Below, one piece after another: positions 6,782 to 16,144 of a DNA stretch of 21,564 nucleotides. The translations under genes and the position numbers were made by a program. The DNA is taken from assembly GCA_964434955.1 (NCBI GenBank), contig CAYSXI010000083.1:1-21564 (forward strand), read 5' to 3'. The stretch is from JANQLU01 sp964434955 (GTDB lineage: Bacteria; Planctomycetota; Planctomycetia; Pirellulales; Pirellulaceae). The notes beneath the pieces were generated by a model that searched no databases, was not told the DNA's origin, and saw only the letters and a list, made by a program, of their open reading frames with translations. Position 1 is the stretch's first letter. Each line of letters opens with the position of its first letter.

Positions 6782-8896
6782 TTACTTCAAAATCGACTTC
6801 AGTTTCTTGTAGGTCGGAAGATTGTCGTCGAACAATTCCCGAGAATTAATCGAATCGACAAGTTTCTTGGCTTCTTCGTCCTTTTTCAACGAATGCAACG
6901 AGTCAGCCAACTCAAGCATTCGATTCATTTTAGCCATTTCCGAATCCTTCTCGGTCAGGTCGACCGCTTTCTGAAAGCACTCGGCAGCTTGATTGTACTG
7001 TTTCTTTTCTCGAAAGAGCTTGCCCAGTTGCCGCCAGGTCTCGCCCCCGACAGAGAGATCTTCGGCCATCTGCTTTCCATGAGTCATCAATTCATCCTTG
7101 CTCATCAACTCGAACTCAACGATCTCGTCGATCCCATAGTTGGATGCTGAGCAGCCCTCACAGCTTTGTTGAACGCCCGTTTCAAAATGCCCGGAACCGA
7201 TAGAGAAGTTTCCAATTCCGGCCAGCTTCCATACATCTTTCACATATTTAATACGCGATTCATCGTCGATCTTGTTCTTTTTGACGAATGACTTGAGGTT
7301 GAACATGATCTCAGAAAGATCGGTGCCGGAGTATTCTTCAAACGGATTTCCGTCAGTCGCCCCCGCTTTTTGCTTGGCGACTTTTTCTTTCAGTCGTTGG
7401 GCCATGGTCTCGGTTTGACCACCGATGACGCTGGCAAGAACGATCACCGGACCGCCGAAAGAATGCTTGGCTTCCGTATCCGAGATTTCCTGCAGGGAAC
7501 TGATCATCTTCTTGATCTGGTCGGGGTTGGACTGAACGATTTTTTCCATGACGCCGTCCGAAATCCGCGACTCAATGGTCTCAACGAAGTTTTCAAAGCT
7601 CCAGTCGTTCGAACCTTCGTCGTACGAGTTGATTTTCTTGTAGACCTCGATCAACGGTTGATAGTTATCAGCCCGAATATTCATCGCAATCCAGGCGCAC
7701 TTGGTATCAAGGTTCCGCCCCATGAGTGATTCGTGATCGTACGATCGACCGGACGAATCAAACATATCCAGCAGTTGAATCTTGGCGGCCTTCTGCTCGA
7801 CCAATTTTCCGACGGTCGAATCGATGGGAGCCACGCGACTCACAAGATGAAGCGAAATCAGTTGTTCGGTCAGCGATTTGAATTCGACATTTTCGAATCG
7901 CTCAACCAAGGTCTTCAGCCTTTTATCCCGATCCATTTCGAATCGATCTTTCTCGTCGACCGCGTCCGCCAAGGAAGCAAGAAAAATCTCTGCGGTCAGG
8001 CGAGTTCCCTCGTCATCAAACTTCTCCAGGAAGTCGGGCAGCGCATCATGAAGTTCCTTGTCGTAGTGATCTGTGGCGTAGGAAATATCGTTGTCGCTCC
8101 AAAACTCGACAAGCAACTTCTTGGCCATCTGGTGATATCCGTTGCGGATCAAAACGACGATCACATCGATGTCGTCGAAGTCCGCCATCGGAGAACTGGC
8201 CAAGCGGGTAACCGCCGAGCGTTGGTTGAGGTCCGTCAGCAACTGAATCGCTTTCACCAGCTCGTCGTCACCGATCTGGCTATAGTACTGACGCGCGCTC
8301 GAGGCTTTGCGAGTTGCCTTTTGCCAGGCCTGTGAAAACTTGAGCGCGTTGTCCTGGAAGCTTTCATCCTGTTTGCACTCAAGGATTGCTTCCAATGCGA
8401 ATTGACGAGTTGAATACTGATCAAGGCCTTTCGCCAGGCCTTCACCAATCACCTGCACGCAGGGCCAAACCCCCGTGCTGCCGAGAGCCGGATCGGACCC
8501 AATCATGAATTCGGCAAGTCCCATGCGGATCCATATCGGCTGTTCCGGATCCTCGATCAGCTTGATCATTTCGGACTGCCAGGCATTCAGCGGTTGTGAA
8601 CGGTCCAGTTTCTTTTGCGGTTGCCCCCGCTTGTCAGGTTTCGCGCGCTTGGCGACATCGGTGCAATGAATCGCGCCCTGTGTCGAAAGTAGAAGGACTC
8701 TCGCAAGTTTGGCGGAGATCCCGTTGGACTCCGCTTTTTCCGTCCAAGAACGAATCGGTTCAAGTCGCGATTTCGTCCGTGAGCAATATGCCTTCACGCT
8801 GGAACGCAACGGGCTGAGCGAGGTGAATAGCCCGAGCACCGACCCTGGAATCGAGATTCCGAGCAAACGCTTCGAATCCCTGAATGATTTGCTCAT
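6782..8896 (-). CDS. 3' part of giant TPR protein after a frame switch
   Basis: This frame is open from an ATG at 8896, but that ATG lies inside the upstream TPR gene and has no ribosome site. Of the first 45 codons only 7 begin with G, against 19 of 46 in the overlapping frame. Past about 8760 this frame becomes clearly coding-like. I therefore read it as a continuation of the upstream gene (about 660 residues) after a one-base shift. The protein is helical and acidic, with a CEGC motif at 7151-7162 and TPR-like helix pairs near the C-terminus (for example YNQAAECFQKAVDL). If it is instead independent, the first ATG past the overlap (110th codon, about 8569) would remove roughly 60 plausible coding residues. 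The hydrophobic run early in the shadowed part (RLLGISIPGSVLGLF) could mimic a signal peptide but is probably accidental. It ends just before the coiled-coil gene. Confidence 0.75.
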   Translation of the reverse strand: MSKSFRDSKRLLGISIPGSVLGLFTSLSPLRSSVKAYCSRTKSRLEPIRSWTEKAESNGISAKLARVLLLSTQGAIHCTDVAKRAKPDKRGQPQKKLDRSQPLNAWQSEMIKLIEDPEQPIWIRMGLAEFMIGSDPALGSTGVWPCVQVIGEGLAKGLDQYSTRQFALEAILECKQDESFQDNALKFSQAWQKATRKASSARQYYSQIGDDELVKAIQLLTDLNQRSAVTRLASSPMADFDDIDVIVVLIRNGYHQMAKKLLVEFWSDNDISYATDHYDKELHDALPDFLEKFDDEGTRLTAEIFLASLADAVDEKDRFEMDRDKRLKTLVERFENVEFKSLTEQLISLHLVSRVAPIDSTVGKLVEQKAAKIQLLDMFDSSGRSYDHESLMGRNLDTKCAWIAMNIRADNYQPLIEVYKKINSYDEGSNDWSFENFVETIESRISDGVMEKIVQSNPDQIKKMISSLQEISDTEAKHSFGGPVIVLASVIGGQTETMAQRLKEKVAKQKAGATDGNPFEEYSGTDLSEIMFNLKSFVKKNKIDDESRIKYVKDVWKLAGIGNFSIGSGHFETGVQQSCEGCSASNYGIDEIVEFELMSKDELMTHGKQMAEDLSVGGETWRQLGKLFREKKQYNQAAECFQKAVDLTEKDSEMAKMNRMLELADSLHSLKKDEEAKKLVDSINSRELFDDNLPTYKKLKSILK

Positions 8897-11800
8897 CGGA
8901 CAGTTGCTTTTTGTCTTGTCCAGTACGAATCGTCTGGTATCCGATCATCAGCTGTTGCCGGAAAATCTTCGAGAGCAAGGTGATGGATTCACCGTTCATC
9001 TCAAAATGCTTTTGGGTCGACTCATCGTTGATAAGCGCCAAGAAATTTTTCAAGGAATCGAAGTCGGGATTCGAATTGGCCGACTCAAGTAGCAAGCCCG
9101 AGTAGGGATCGTTTTCATCGGCAATCGAATAAAATTCGTCCGGTGATTTCTTGATCAGTGCACCAAGTTTCATGAGGATGTTTTTGAACTTTTCGGTGTC
9201 GCGATGATCAACCAGTTGCATGAAATCGTCGACCCAGTCACCGCCTTCGGAATGGAACTCGAGATCGGTTGCTCGTTTCGCCGCCAGAATTGCTTCGGCT
9301 TTTTTCTCGACCATCGAAGCGAGTGAATTGCGCACAAAGGCTTGCGCCCGGTTCGCGCTCTCGGACATTGGCTCATTTCGATCACTATGACCATAGCCAC
9401 CGTCGCAGCACTGACGGATGAAGGCTGAATACTGAACCTGCTCCGACTGGGGCAGTTTTTTGATGGCCTCCATGTGTTCCGCAAAAATCTCGAAGTATCG
9501 ACTTTCGGGAGCACCTTGAATGGCGGCGACAAGAATTTTCTCGCCAAAGGTCAGGCCCGATTCCTTTTTGTATTTTTTCAGAAGCGCTTTCTCGCCATCC
9601 GAATCGAGGTAACGGCTGATTTGAGGCGCAAGATTTCCCCAAACCGTCTGCGAATCAACGGACGAACTCGAAAAGGGGATCGGATCGAACTCGCCAACAT
9701 CTCCCAGGAACTTCGAATACTTCAAAAGCTTATCAAGTTCTTTTCCGTCCTCAGCCACCAACACGTATATATCCGGGGTGTCGCTCATGACCGAATCGAG
9801 CCTTAGGTTCTTGGCCTCGGCAAGTGTCTCAATGGTCCAGCGAGGTTCCGATGCCATGGTGCCCAGCAAGGTTGCGTATACCTGCAACCGCACTTGCCGC
9901 TCTCGAAGTTTCCGAGGCAGTCTCTTTTCCGATTCGAGGGCTTCGATAAGTTCCTTTTGTTCCGCCTCCGTCCCGAGCAACAGGGTTCGGATTTTTCGAA
10001 TGAATTCGAATACTTTCGCCTCATTTTTTTGTTCCAAGGCGTCAACGTATTCGGAAATGGATGAGGAACCGTTGTATCGAAAACGGTCGAGATCGATTTT
10101 CGATTTGGAAATCAGGTTTTCGTACAAAGGCGTCAAATCGCACGTGAAATTGCGGTCATACCAGACATGGACGACGGTCCCAATGTTGGAAGCTCGAAAC
10201 TCGTCCTGGTATCGACGATTCGTTTCCGAAGATTTTTCGACAAAGGCGAGGGATGCTTCGACGAACTTTTCTTCCGGAGTACGATAAAGATCGTAAATCG
10301 CCTGGAAATAAACCGCTTCTTTGTCGAGCTTCCACAACTTGAAATCGGCAACGATTTTTTCGATATCGGCTTTCCGATCCGATGAATCGGTCCCAAGTTT
10401 CCGAAGCAGGTATTCAAACGGTGAGTGGGTGACGGTGTCACTTGAATCGGGGCTTTGAATGAACCCGCTGATCGTAACGGGGACTTCGTCCGGCGTTCGC
10501 GAACTACTGCGATTCTTTCTTGAAGCCTTCTGGTCGTTCTCGATCGCTTTCAATGCCAACTTGATCAAGGATTCAACATCCGTGTCCAGCCCGCGAGCCT
10601 CCAGATTGACGAGATAATCGATGAATCCACTGTGTGCGAAAGACGGAACGTCGATCAACTTTTTGGCAAATTTCAAATGCAATTCGTCGCGTTGCCGGGT
10701 AAGTTCTTCGAGTTTTTTCTGAGCCTGGATCTGTTTGGGTGTCGGTTTCTCGGCGTCTTTTGCCGCCGCCAGTTTTTCCTTTCGTTTTTCGATCACGGAT
10801 CGTCGAGTCGAAACAGAATAAATCGTGTCCGAGTCGTTTAGTTCATGGGAGCTTCCGATCCAATCGATCAAGGTGGTCAACCAGCTATAGTCTTCCGGGT
10901 CCGCTTCAATTGCTTCGTAGTCGAGCGATTCATAAAGCTCCTTGATGGCAGGAAGCTTTTCTTCGAACGTGGACGACTCGTCTTCCAGCACGTAGTCAAT
11001 CAGGGATTCCAGGCCCGATCGATTTTTCTTCTGGATTTTTGAGAGATGCGCAACGAAGGCTTTGGGGTCCTCGAGCCACTCCAGCGCCATCAGTCGCAAT
11101 CGACAAACATCGCGACGTTCATTCGCCTTCAGGATTTGACGATAGACTTCAATCGCTTTCTTCTTCTCTTTGAACAGTTCCAGCGTTACGGCATACTGCT
11201 CCTTCTTCGATAGCGAGCTGGATTCGCCGGGTTCGAAAATCTTGAGAACTTCATCGCGAAGCCCCAGCACCGAAATGCTCGTGCGAGTTTCTTCAAACTC
11301 GTATTGATTCTCAAACATCGAGTCGAGGCTGAGTTCCGATCGGGCCAGGGCTCTCACCTGTTGGCTAAGCAGTTTCGCGGCGGCTTCGTTTTTGCCGGAG
11401 TCCACCAAGTCAAAAACCCGACTCCCGGAAACGCTTCGAGGCATCACCATTCGCGGTCCCGACATGCTTCCGGGGGTTGAGCCGGCCTCAAGTTTTTCGG
11501 CTTCGTCGCTGAGGCCCATCGTTTCAAAGGCGGCGATCAAAACTTGGCGTTGCTCCGCATCCAGTCGGATTCGCCGCAACCGAAGCGCGGCCGACTTTCC
11601 GGAACTGAGGACCGGTGCCATTTCTTTGTTTTCAATTTCATCCACTGCGCCATAAGTCGCCAACGCCACCAGGTGGCCGTCCACCATTTGTCGCATCTCC
11701 GAACTCATCGGCAGGTTGCGCATTTTTTCCAGGTGATTGGCCGCATCCACCCAGCGGGTCTGATGGGCGGCAACGCATGCCGCAATGTAATTCGCGTCAA

Positions 11801-14800
11801 TGTTCGTCGGGTCGGAATTCAACAGGGCGTCAATCGATTTTTTGACTTCCGAGAAATAGTCTTTTTCGTCTTCGGAATATTCTTCTTCCTTGGCCTCGGC
11901 CACCATCAGCTGGAGGACGATTCTGAAAATCGGATGCTTGGCTTTGTCGATGTCCTTTTCGACCTTTGCCATCCATTCGGCGTCCTGCTCGCTCGACTCC
12001 TCACGGCCATAGGGACTGTAGACATCTTCATCGTTGAAAATCAGCTGGTAGGCTCCCGGGGGAATTGAAATCAGCTTTTCCGGAGGTACCGTCGGCAACT
12101 GAATCATGGATTCGCGATAACCGTAGCCATAGTAGTAAGAGGCGAAACTCCGCATGGCCATGTTGGGTGAGTTGGCACTCTTCTCGATTTCGGTGTTCAA
12201 AAACTCAATGAATCGAATCGCGGTTGCATCTTTTTTGAGCGAAGCCGCAACGATCGAAGAAGTCCAGCCACCACCTGCCGGGTCGTTGGCCACGTCCGGA
12301 TACCATTTCAACACCAGCGAGTTCATCTTCTCAATCTGTTCTTTCGTGAACTCGTAGTCGGTCTCCTGGCTTCCCCCATATTCATCGACCAGAAATCGCA
12401 AGACCAGCTGCATGCCAATCAGCGTCGGCTTGCTGTCCTGGATACTCTTGAATGATTCATCAAAAATCGGATGGTGCTTTTTTTCGAGGGCGGCCAACTG
12501 CAATGCACAGGCGAATCCCAAAAGCGGATATTCCTTGCTGAACCGTTCATAGCCTTTCATGGCAATCTCTTCGTTGAAATCGTTTTCGCCAAAAACGGAC
12601 AAGACCGCGAACGCGAGAACAATGTCGTCCTTGGGAAACTCTTCGACGAGATCGTAAAGGTCGTCGGATTCCATATCGATTCCAACTTGACGGGCCAGCA
12701 GCTCGACCTTACTGAACCCGGCAAAGCGCATTCGATCTTTGAGCGTCTCTTGCTGACCTTCGTCCAGGTCCTCGTACATCTGGACGAGGTAGCAAACGGA
12801 ATACAATCGGCAATCTTCGGTTGTCTGCGGCAAGGTGATGCTGAACGATGAGCGCGATCGACTCCCCGGGTAGTAATAGGGGCTCATTGGGGAATCCAAA
12901 ACGTATTCCGCTACCGACGCGATTTGCATGACTTCCGTCGCATCGGGCGGAAGGAAGTTTTCAAACACCTGGATCTGTTGGGCAATGTAAGGTGGAAGCG
13001 GGTTGGCTGATTTTTTCAACCCTTGAATTTCGGTTTGGGCGCCCAGGAGCTCGACGAAGGTATCAATGGCTTCTTCAACGCGATCGAGTTGTTGCAGCGC
13101 GACGGCGTATTGAAACTTGAGTCGAAAATCGTCCGGGAACCTGGCCACATGGGGTGCCAGGAACTCCAGCGCCTGCTCAAATTCCTCCGAGGCCATAATG
13201 GCACCGGCCAGTTTTTCAATACTTCGAGCGGAAGCGTTTTCGCCTCCGGAAATTTCAAGCAACTCGGCAAAGCCGCGTTTGGAATCGTCATAATCAATAT
13301 AGATGCGAGCAATTTTCTCGCGGCTCGCGGTTGTCTTATCCAGCTTGCTGGCGTTCTCAAGCGTCACCAGCGCTTTTTCCCAGTCGCCTTCGTTTTCTTC
13401 CAATCGAGCGATTTCCCACAACAGCTGAACGTTTTCCGGACTTAATCGAGTCGCACGTAGCAGTGCTTGTCGACGTTCCTCATAGTTGTCCGCCATGCGA
13501 TGAACTTGCGCCAAAGCCAGCAGAGGCTCGACCGAGTTCGGATTGTTTTTCCGACGTTCTTCGAAAATCTTGATCAATTCATCGATCTTGCCATTGTCGT
13601 CCGCAACCTGGGCGAGCCGATCCGACCATTGAAGTTTGTCGCCCAGCTTTTCACTGGATTCATATTGGCGCCAATAAATCCGCTCCGCTTCGGCGTACTC
13701 ACCGTTCTCTTCGTAGCTGTCACCCAGGCGAAGAACCAGGTCCGAGTCCTTGGGAAATTTCTGAACCGCTTTCCGCAAAACAGCCGTTGCATCTTTGAAT
13801 TTGCCCAGTCTTTCCAAGACCGTTGCTTCACTCAGCCAGGGAAGCAGACTTCCGGGTGAAACTCGCTTCCACTCGGTAACCCATTTGAGCGCATTGTTGA
13901 ATTTGCCGGCACGCAGATTCAAATCCACCAGTTGGCGAATTGCCAGGCTGTTGCGTCCGCCCGGCAGATTGACCACCTCTTCGGCGACGCGGGCTGCCGA
14001 AGTCCAGTCGTTTCGATTCCGAAAGATTCGAATCTGTTGACGCGAAAGCATTTGCACGCTTTGTTTTTCAGCGGCGTGATCTTTGATGGCAGCAAGCCCT
14101 TCGGCCAACACCTTTTCGGCTTTCCCGCCGTCGTTGGTTCGTTCGTAAACTTCTGCCAGCAAACACGTCATCGGGACATTTCGATTCTCATTTTTCTCAA
14201 GTTGCTGGAGTAGTTCGGCAACGTTTTTCGATTTGGACAAGATGTGAATGGCCTGCGCCATCGTGGCATCCAGATCGGTTGCCTTGTCGGTCATCCGAAC
14301 ACGTTGGAGTGCCCAGGGTCGAGCCTCGTCAAACGCTTTGAGCTGAATTGCAACCGCGCAGAGTTGACCGAGGTAAACGGGATCGCCCTTGAATTCGGCA
14401 TATCGTTTCTTGAGTAGCCCAAATGCTTTTTTGTTTTCCCGGTTGGAGGAAATCACTCGCGATATCCGCACGAGCTGTACGCGATCTCCTTCCATTCCAA
14501 GTTTTTCCCAGATCGCCAGCGCCTCATCCTTTTTTTCGGTCTTGTAAAGGTAGCTTGCCAACGATTCTTTGGCGGAAATCGACTCGGGAAACTTGGTTAC
14601 ACACTCGCGGTACATCTCACCTGCCGCGTCTCGGTTGTCGAACTTTTCCAACAATCGCGCGGCACGAAGGTAGGTGAATTCCTTATTTCCACCTATTCGA
14701 AGAAATTCCTTGACCGCGGCCGCCGATTTTTCCTTTGATTGGTTCGCGTGATGAAGCTGCGCAAGTTGAACCCGCAGCTCGGCGTCGTTGGGGTACTGTT

Positions 14801-15887
14801 GAATCAGGGAATCCATCTGCTTGATCGCGAGAGCCTTTTTGTCGGCGCCCGAAAGCAGCGCGACGAATGCCTCTCGGTTCTTGCGATCGCCGGGCGTGAG
14901 TTTGATGATTTCCTCAAAGGTCTTGATCGCTTCATCCGTGAGGCCCAACTCGAGTTGGACCTTCGAAAGCGTTTTTCGAAGAACCATGCGGCTCGAATCA
15001 ACCTTGGTTAACTTTTCCAGGTGTTCTTTCAGGCCGATCAAATCATCTTCGCGTCGAAAGATTTGTTCGATCTGCGACAGGATTTCTCGTTCGAGCCACG
15101 ACTCGCGGCCCACGTCCGATAGCACGCTGCCGTAAACGTCCAGCGCTTTTTCACGTTTGCCACCGCGCTGTAAAATGTCGCCCTTGCGGAGCCGCCTTAC
15201 AAATTTCTGATACGGGTCGCTGGTCTTGCTGATCAATTGCTCAACGACTTTTTCGGCTTCGTCAAACAGGCCTTCACCAATCAACTGTTCGACCACATCT
15301 TCCATCAGCCCCTGATCCGAAGGGTTATCAGCAATCAGTTTTTGCCAGACAGCGATCGCTTTTCTCTCTTCGCGATTGCGAACCAGCAGCTTGGCTTTCA
15401 GATTGGCAATTTTGATTCCTACATCGCGTTTCGGATTCGCTTTCGCGGCGGCATCAAGGTCCGCAAGTGCGGTGTCGAAATCCAGTGTCTGTGATTCGAC
15501 TACGGCTTTCTCGTATAGCACGTTGGCGCTGGTCGGATCATTCTTCAAAGCAACTCGAAACTGCTCGATGGCTTTGACGTCTTTTCCCTGTTTGGCATAA
15601 AAGAATGCCAAAAGCAGGATGTCGTTGGTCTTGCCGCTGGACGCCGCCTGTGATTTCAGAAACGTCTCCAGGTCGGCGATCGACGATTCATCAAGCCAGG
15701 TGTTGTAAAAGCGATCGAAAAGGTAGCCCGGAACCGGTCGTCGTTGAAGCGCTTTGTGATACTTCAGTGCTTTCTCGTTTTTGGCCTGCTGCCCCGAATC
15801 TTGCTTTGAGAATGCCCTGGAATGGATTGGCGAAGCAGACACCAAAAAAGACAACAAAACGACCGCTGCGAGACGAAGGCAGTTCAT
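8760..15887 (-). CDS. Giant secreted TPR-repeat protein
   Basis: From ATG 15887 the protein has 2,375 residues; ATG 15926 would add 13. The inner start gives a typical Sec signal peptide: a short polar start, the hydrophobic core LAAVVLLSFLVSA, and cleavage near SASPIHSRA. No lipobox cysteine follows. Residues from about 90 to 1000 are TPR-like helix pairs (for example KAIEQFRVALKNDP and DEAIKTFEEIIKLTP). Weaker helical repeats continue to the end, broken by linkers including tyrosine-rich SPYYYPGSRSRSS and YYYGYGY. TPR arrays bind proteins, so an extracytoplasmic scaffold or chaperone role is likely. No enzyme domain is seen. It leads the MoxR/VWA operon, where smaller TPR proteins (BatC/BatE) occur in other phyla. 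The TGA at 8760 is probably premature: the next frame continues the protein. Confidence 0.88.
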   Translation of the reverse strand: MNCLRLAAVVLLSFLVSASPIHSRAFSKQDSGQQAKNEKALKYHKALQRRPVPGYLFDRFYNTWLDESSIADLETFLKSQAASSGKTNDILLLAFFYAKQGKDVKAIEQFRVALKNDPTSANVLYEKAVVESQTLDFDTALADLDAAAKANPKRDVGIKIANLKAKLLVRNREERKAIAVWQKLIADNPSDQGLMEDVVEQLIGEGLFDEAEKVVEQLISKTSDPYQKFVRRLRKGDILQRGGKREKALDVYGSVLSDVGRESWLEREILSQIEQIFRREDDLIGLKEHLEKLTKVDSSRMVLRKTLSKVQLELGLTDEAIKTFEEIIKLTPGDRKNREAFVALLSGADKKALAIKQMDSLIQQYPNDAELRVQLAQLHHANQSKEKSAAAVKEFLRIGGNKEFTYLRAARLLEKFDNRDAAGEMYRECVTKFPESISAKESLASYLYKTEKKDEALAIWEKLGMEGDRVQLVRISRVISSNRENKKAFGLLKKRYAEFKGDPVYLGQLCAVAIQLKAFDEARPWALQRVRMTDKATDLDATMAQAIHILSKSKNVAELLQQLEKNENRNVPMTCLLAEVYERTNDGGKAEKVLAEGLAAIKDHAAEKQSVQMLSRQQIRIFRNRNDWTSAARVAEEVVNLPGGRNSLAIRQLVDLNLRAGKFNNALKWVTEWKRVSPGSLLPWLSEATVLERLGKFKDATAVLRKAVQKFPKDSDLVLRLGDSYEENGEYAEAERIYWRQYESSEKLGDKLQWSDRLAQVADDNGKIDELIKIFEERRKNNPNSVEPLLALAQVHRMADNYEERRQALLRATRLSPENVQLLWEIARLEENEGDWEKALVTLENASKLDKTTASREKIARIYIDYDDSKRGFAELLEISGGENASARSIEKLAGAIMASEEFEQALEFLAPHVARFPDDFRLKFQYAVALQQLDRVEEAIDTFVELLGAQTEIQGLKKSANPLPPYIAQQIQVFENFLPPDATEVMQIASVAEYVLDSPMSPYYYPGSRSRSSFSITLPQTTEDCRLYSVCYLVQMYEDLDEGQQETLKDRMRFAGFSKVELLARQVGIDMESDDLYDLVEEFPKDDIVLAFAVLSVFGENDFNEEIAMKGYERFSKEYPLLGFACALQLAALEKKHHPIFDESFKSIQDSKPTLIGMQLVLRFLVDEYGGSQETDYEFTKEQIEKMNSLVLKWYPDVANDPAGGGWTSSIVAASLKKDATAIRFIEFLNTEIEKSANSPNMAMRSFASYYYGYGYRESMIQLPTVPPEKLISIPPGAYQLIFNDEDVYSPYGREESSEQDAEWMAKVEKDIDKAKHPIFRIVLQLMVAEAKEEEYSEDEKDYFSEVKKSIDALLNSDPTNIDANYIAACVAAHQTRWVDAANHLEKMRNLPMSSEMRQMVDGHLVALATYGAVDEIENKEMAPVLSSGKSAALRLRRIRLDAEQRQVLIAAFETMGLSDEAEKLEAGSTPGSMSGPRMVMPRSVSGSRVFDLVDSGKNEAAAKLLSQQVRALARSELSLDSMFENQYEFEETRTSISVLGLRDEVLKIFEPGESSSLSKKEQYAVTLELFKEKKKAIEVYRQILKANERRDVCRLRLMALEWLEDPKAFVAHLSKIQKKNRSGLESLIDYVLEDESSTFEEKLPAIKELYESLDYEAIEADPEDYSWLTTLIDWIGSSHELNDSDTIYSVSTRRSVIEKRKEKLAAAKDAEKPTPKQIQAQKKLEELTRQRDELHLKFAKKLIDVPSFAHSGFIDYLVNLEARGLDTDVESLIKLALKAIENDQKASRKNRSSSRTPDEVPVTISGFIQSPDSSDTVTHSPFEYLLRKLGTDSSDRKADIEKIVADFKLWKLDKEAVYFQAIYDLYRTPEEKFVEASLAFVEKSSETNRRYQDEFRASNIGTVVHVWYDRNFTCDLTPLYENLISKSKIDLDRFRYNGSSSISEYVDALEQKNEAKVFEFIRKIRTLLLGTEAEQKELIEALESEKRLPRKLRERQVRLQVYATLLGTMASEPRWTIETLAEAKNLRLDSVMSDTPDIYVLVAEDGKELDKLLKYSKFLGDVGEFDPIPFSSSSVDSQTVWGNLAPQISRYLDSDGEKALLKKYKKESGLTFGEKILVAAIQGAPESRYFEIFAEHMEAIKKLPQSEQVQYSAFIRQCCDGGYGHSDRNEPMSESANRAQAFVRNSLASMVEKKAEAILAAKRATDLEFHSEGGDWVDDFMQLVDHRDTEKFKNILMKLGALIKKSPDEFYSIADENDPYSGLLLESANSNPDFDSLKNFLALINDESTQKHFEMNGESITLLSKIFRQQLMIGYQTIRTGQDKKQLSDEQIIQGFEAFARNLDSRVGARAIHLAQPVAFQREGILLTDEIAT

Positions 15888-15947
15888 GATCTTCCCGTCA
15901 TTTGACCCAAAAGAAACTTCATCCATATGATAACGAACCTTTCTTTT

Positions 15948-15970
15948 AAATTCCCGGGTTCCTGGAATTT
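15948..15970. repeat. Short inverted repeat upstream of the TPR gene
   Basis: AAATTCC (15948-15954) and GGAATTT (15964-15970) are perfect reverse complements around a 9-base spacer. The element lies about 20 bases upstream of the outer ATG (15926) and about 60 upstream of the inner one, between the candidate promoter and the start. It could be an operator or a leader hairpin, but arms of 7 bases with AT-rich ends can arise by chance. Confidence 0.3.
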
Positions 15971-15981
15971 TAAGAAACGCT

Positions 15982-16010
15982 CATCTTTCGACGCGTATTT
16001 TCGCTGTCAA
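15982..16010 (-). promoter_or_regulatory. Candidate sigma70-type promoter for the TPR-MoxR-VWA operon
   Basis: On the minus strand a perfect TTGACA (16010-16005) is followed at a 17-base spacing by AAGATG (15987-15982), a poor -10 match. At 16 bases the hexamer is AAAGAT, also only half matching. The placement, about 55-60 bases before the outer ATG at 15926, suits an operon promoter. This is a consensus match only. Confidence 0.3.
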
Positions 16011-16037
16011 AAAGCAAGTGCAACTCAGTCATGGCCC

Positions 16038-16069
16038 GCGCCCCTCAAAGCCCACGCCTCTCAAAGCCC
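16038..16069. repeat. Two tandem copies of a 16-bp GC-rich unit
   Basis: The units gcgcccctcaaagccc (16038-16053) and acgcctctcaaagccc (16054-16069) differ at two positions, and a further GCCC precedes them at 16034-16037. They lie in the non-coding gap between the ppc stop and the TPR gene. The rest of the gap (15888-16144) holds only the promoter and inverted-repeat candidates listed here. I see no convincing intrinsic terminator for ppc. Confidence 0.5.
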
Positions 16070-16144
16070 GTGCGCACCGATGCCCGCGCGGATCGACGGC
16101 GGCGCTAAGTCGGTCTTGGAATCGGAATGATCCAGGCTGAGGTC

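Noticed and set aside
15927..16130. 67-codon plus-strand frame in the gap before the TPR gene
   Set aside because: No ribosome site, no recognisable protein features, and it overlaps the repeats and the candidate promoter.
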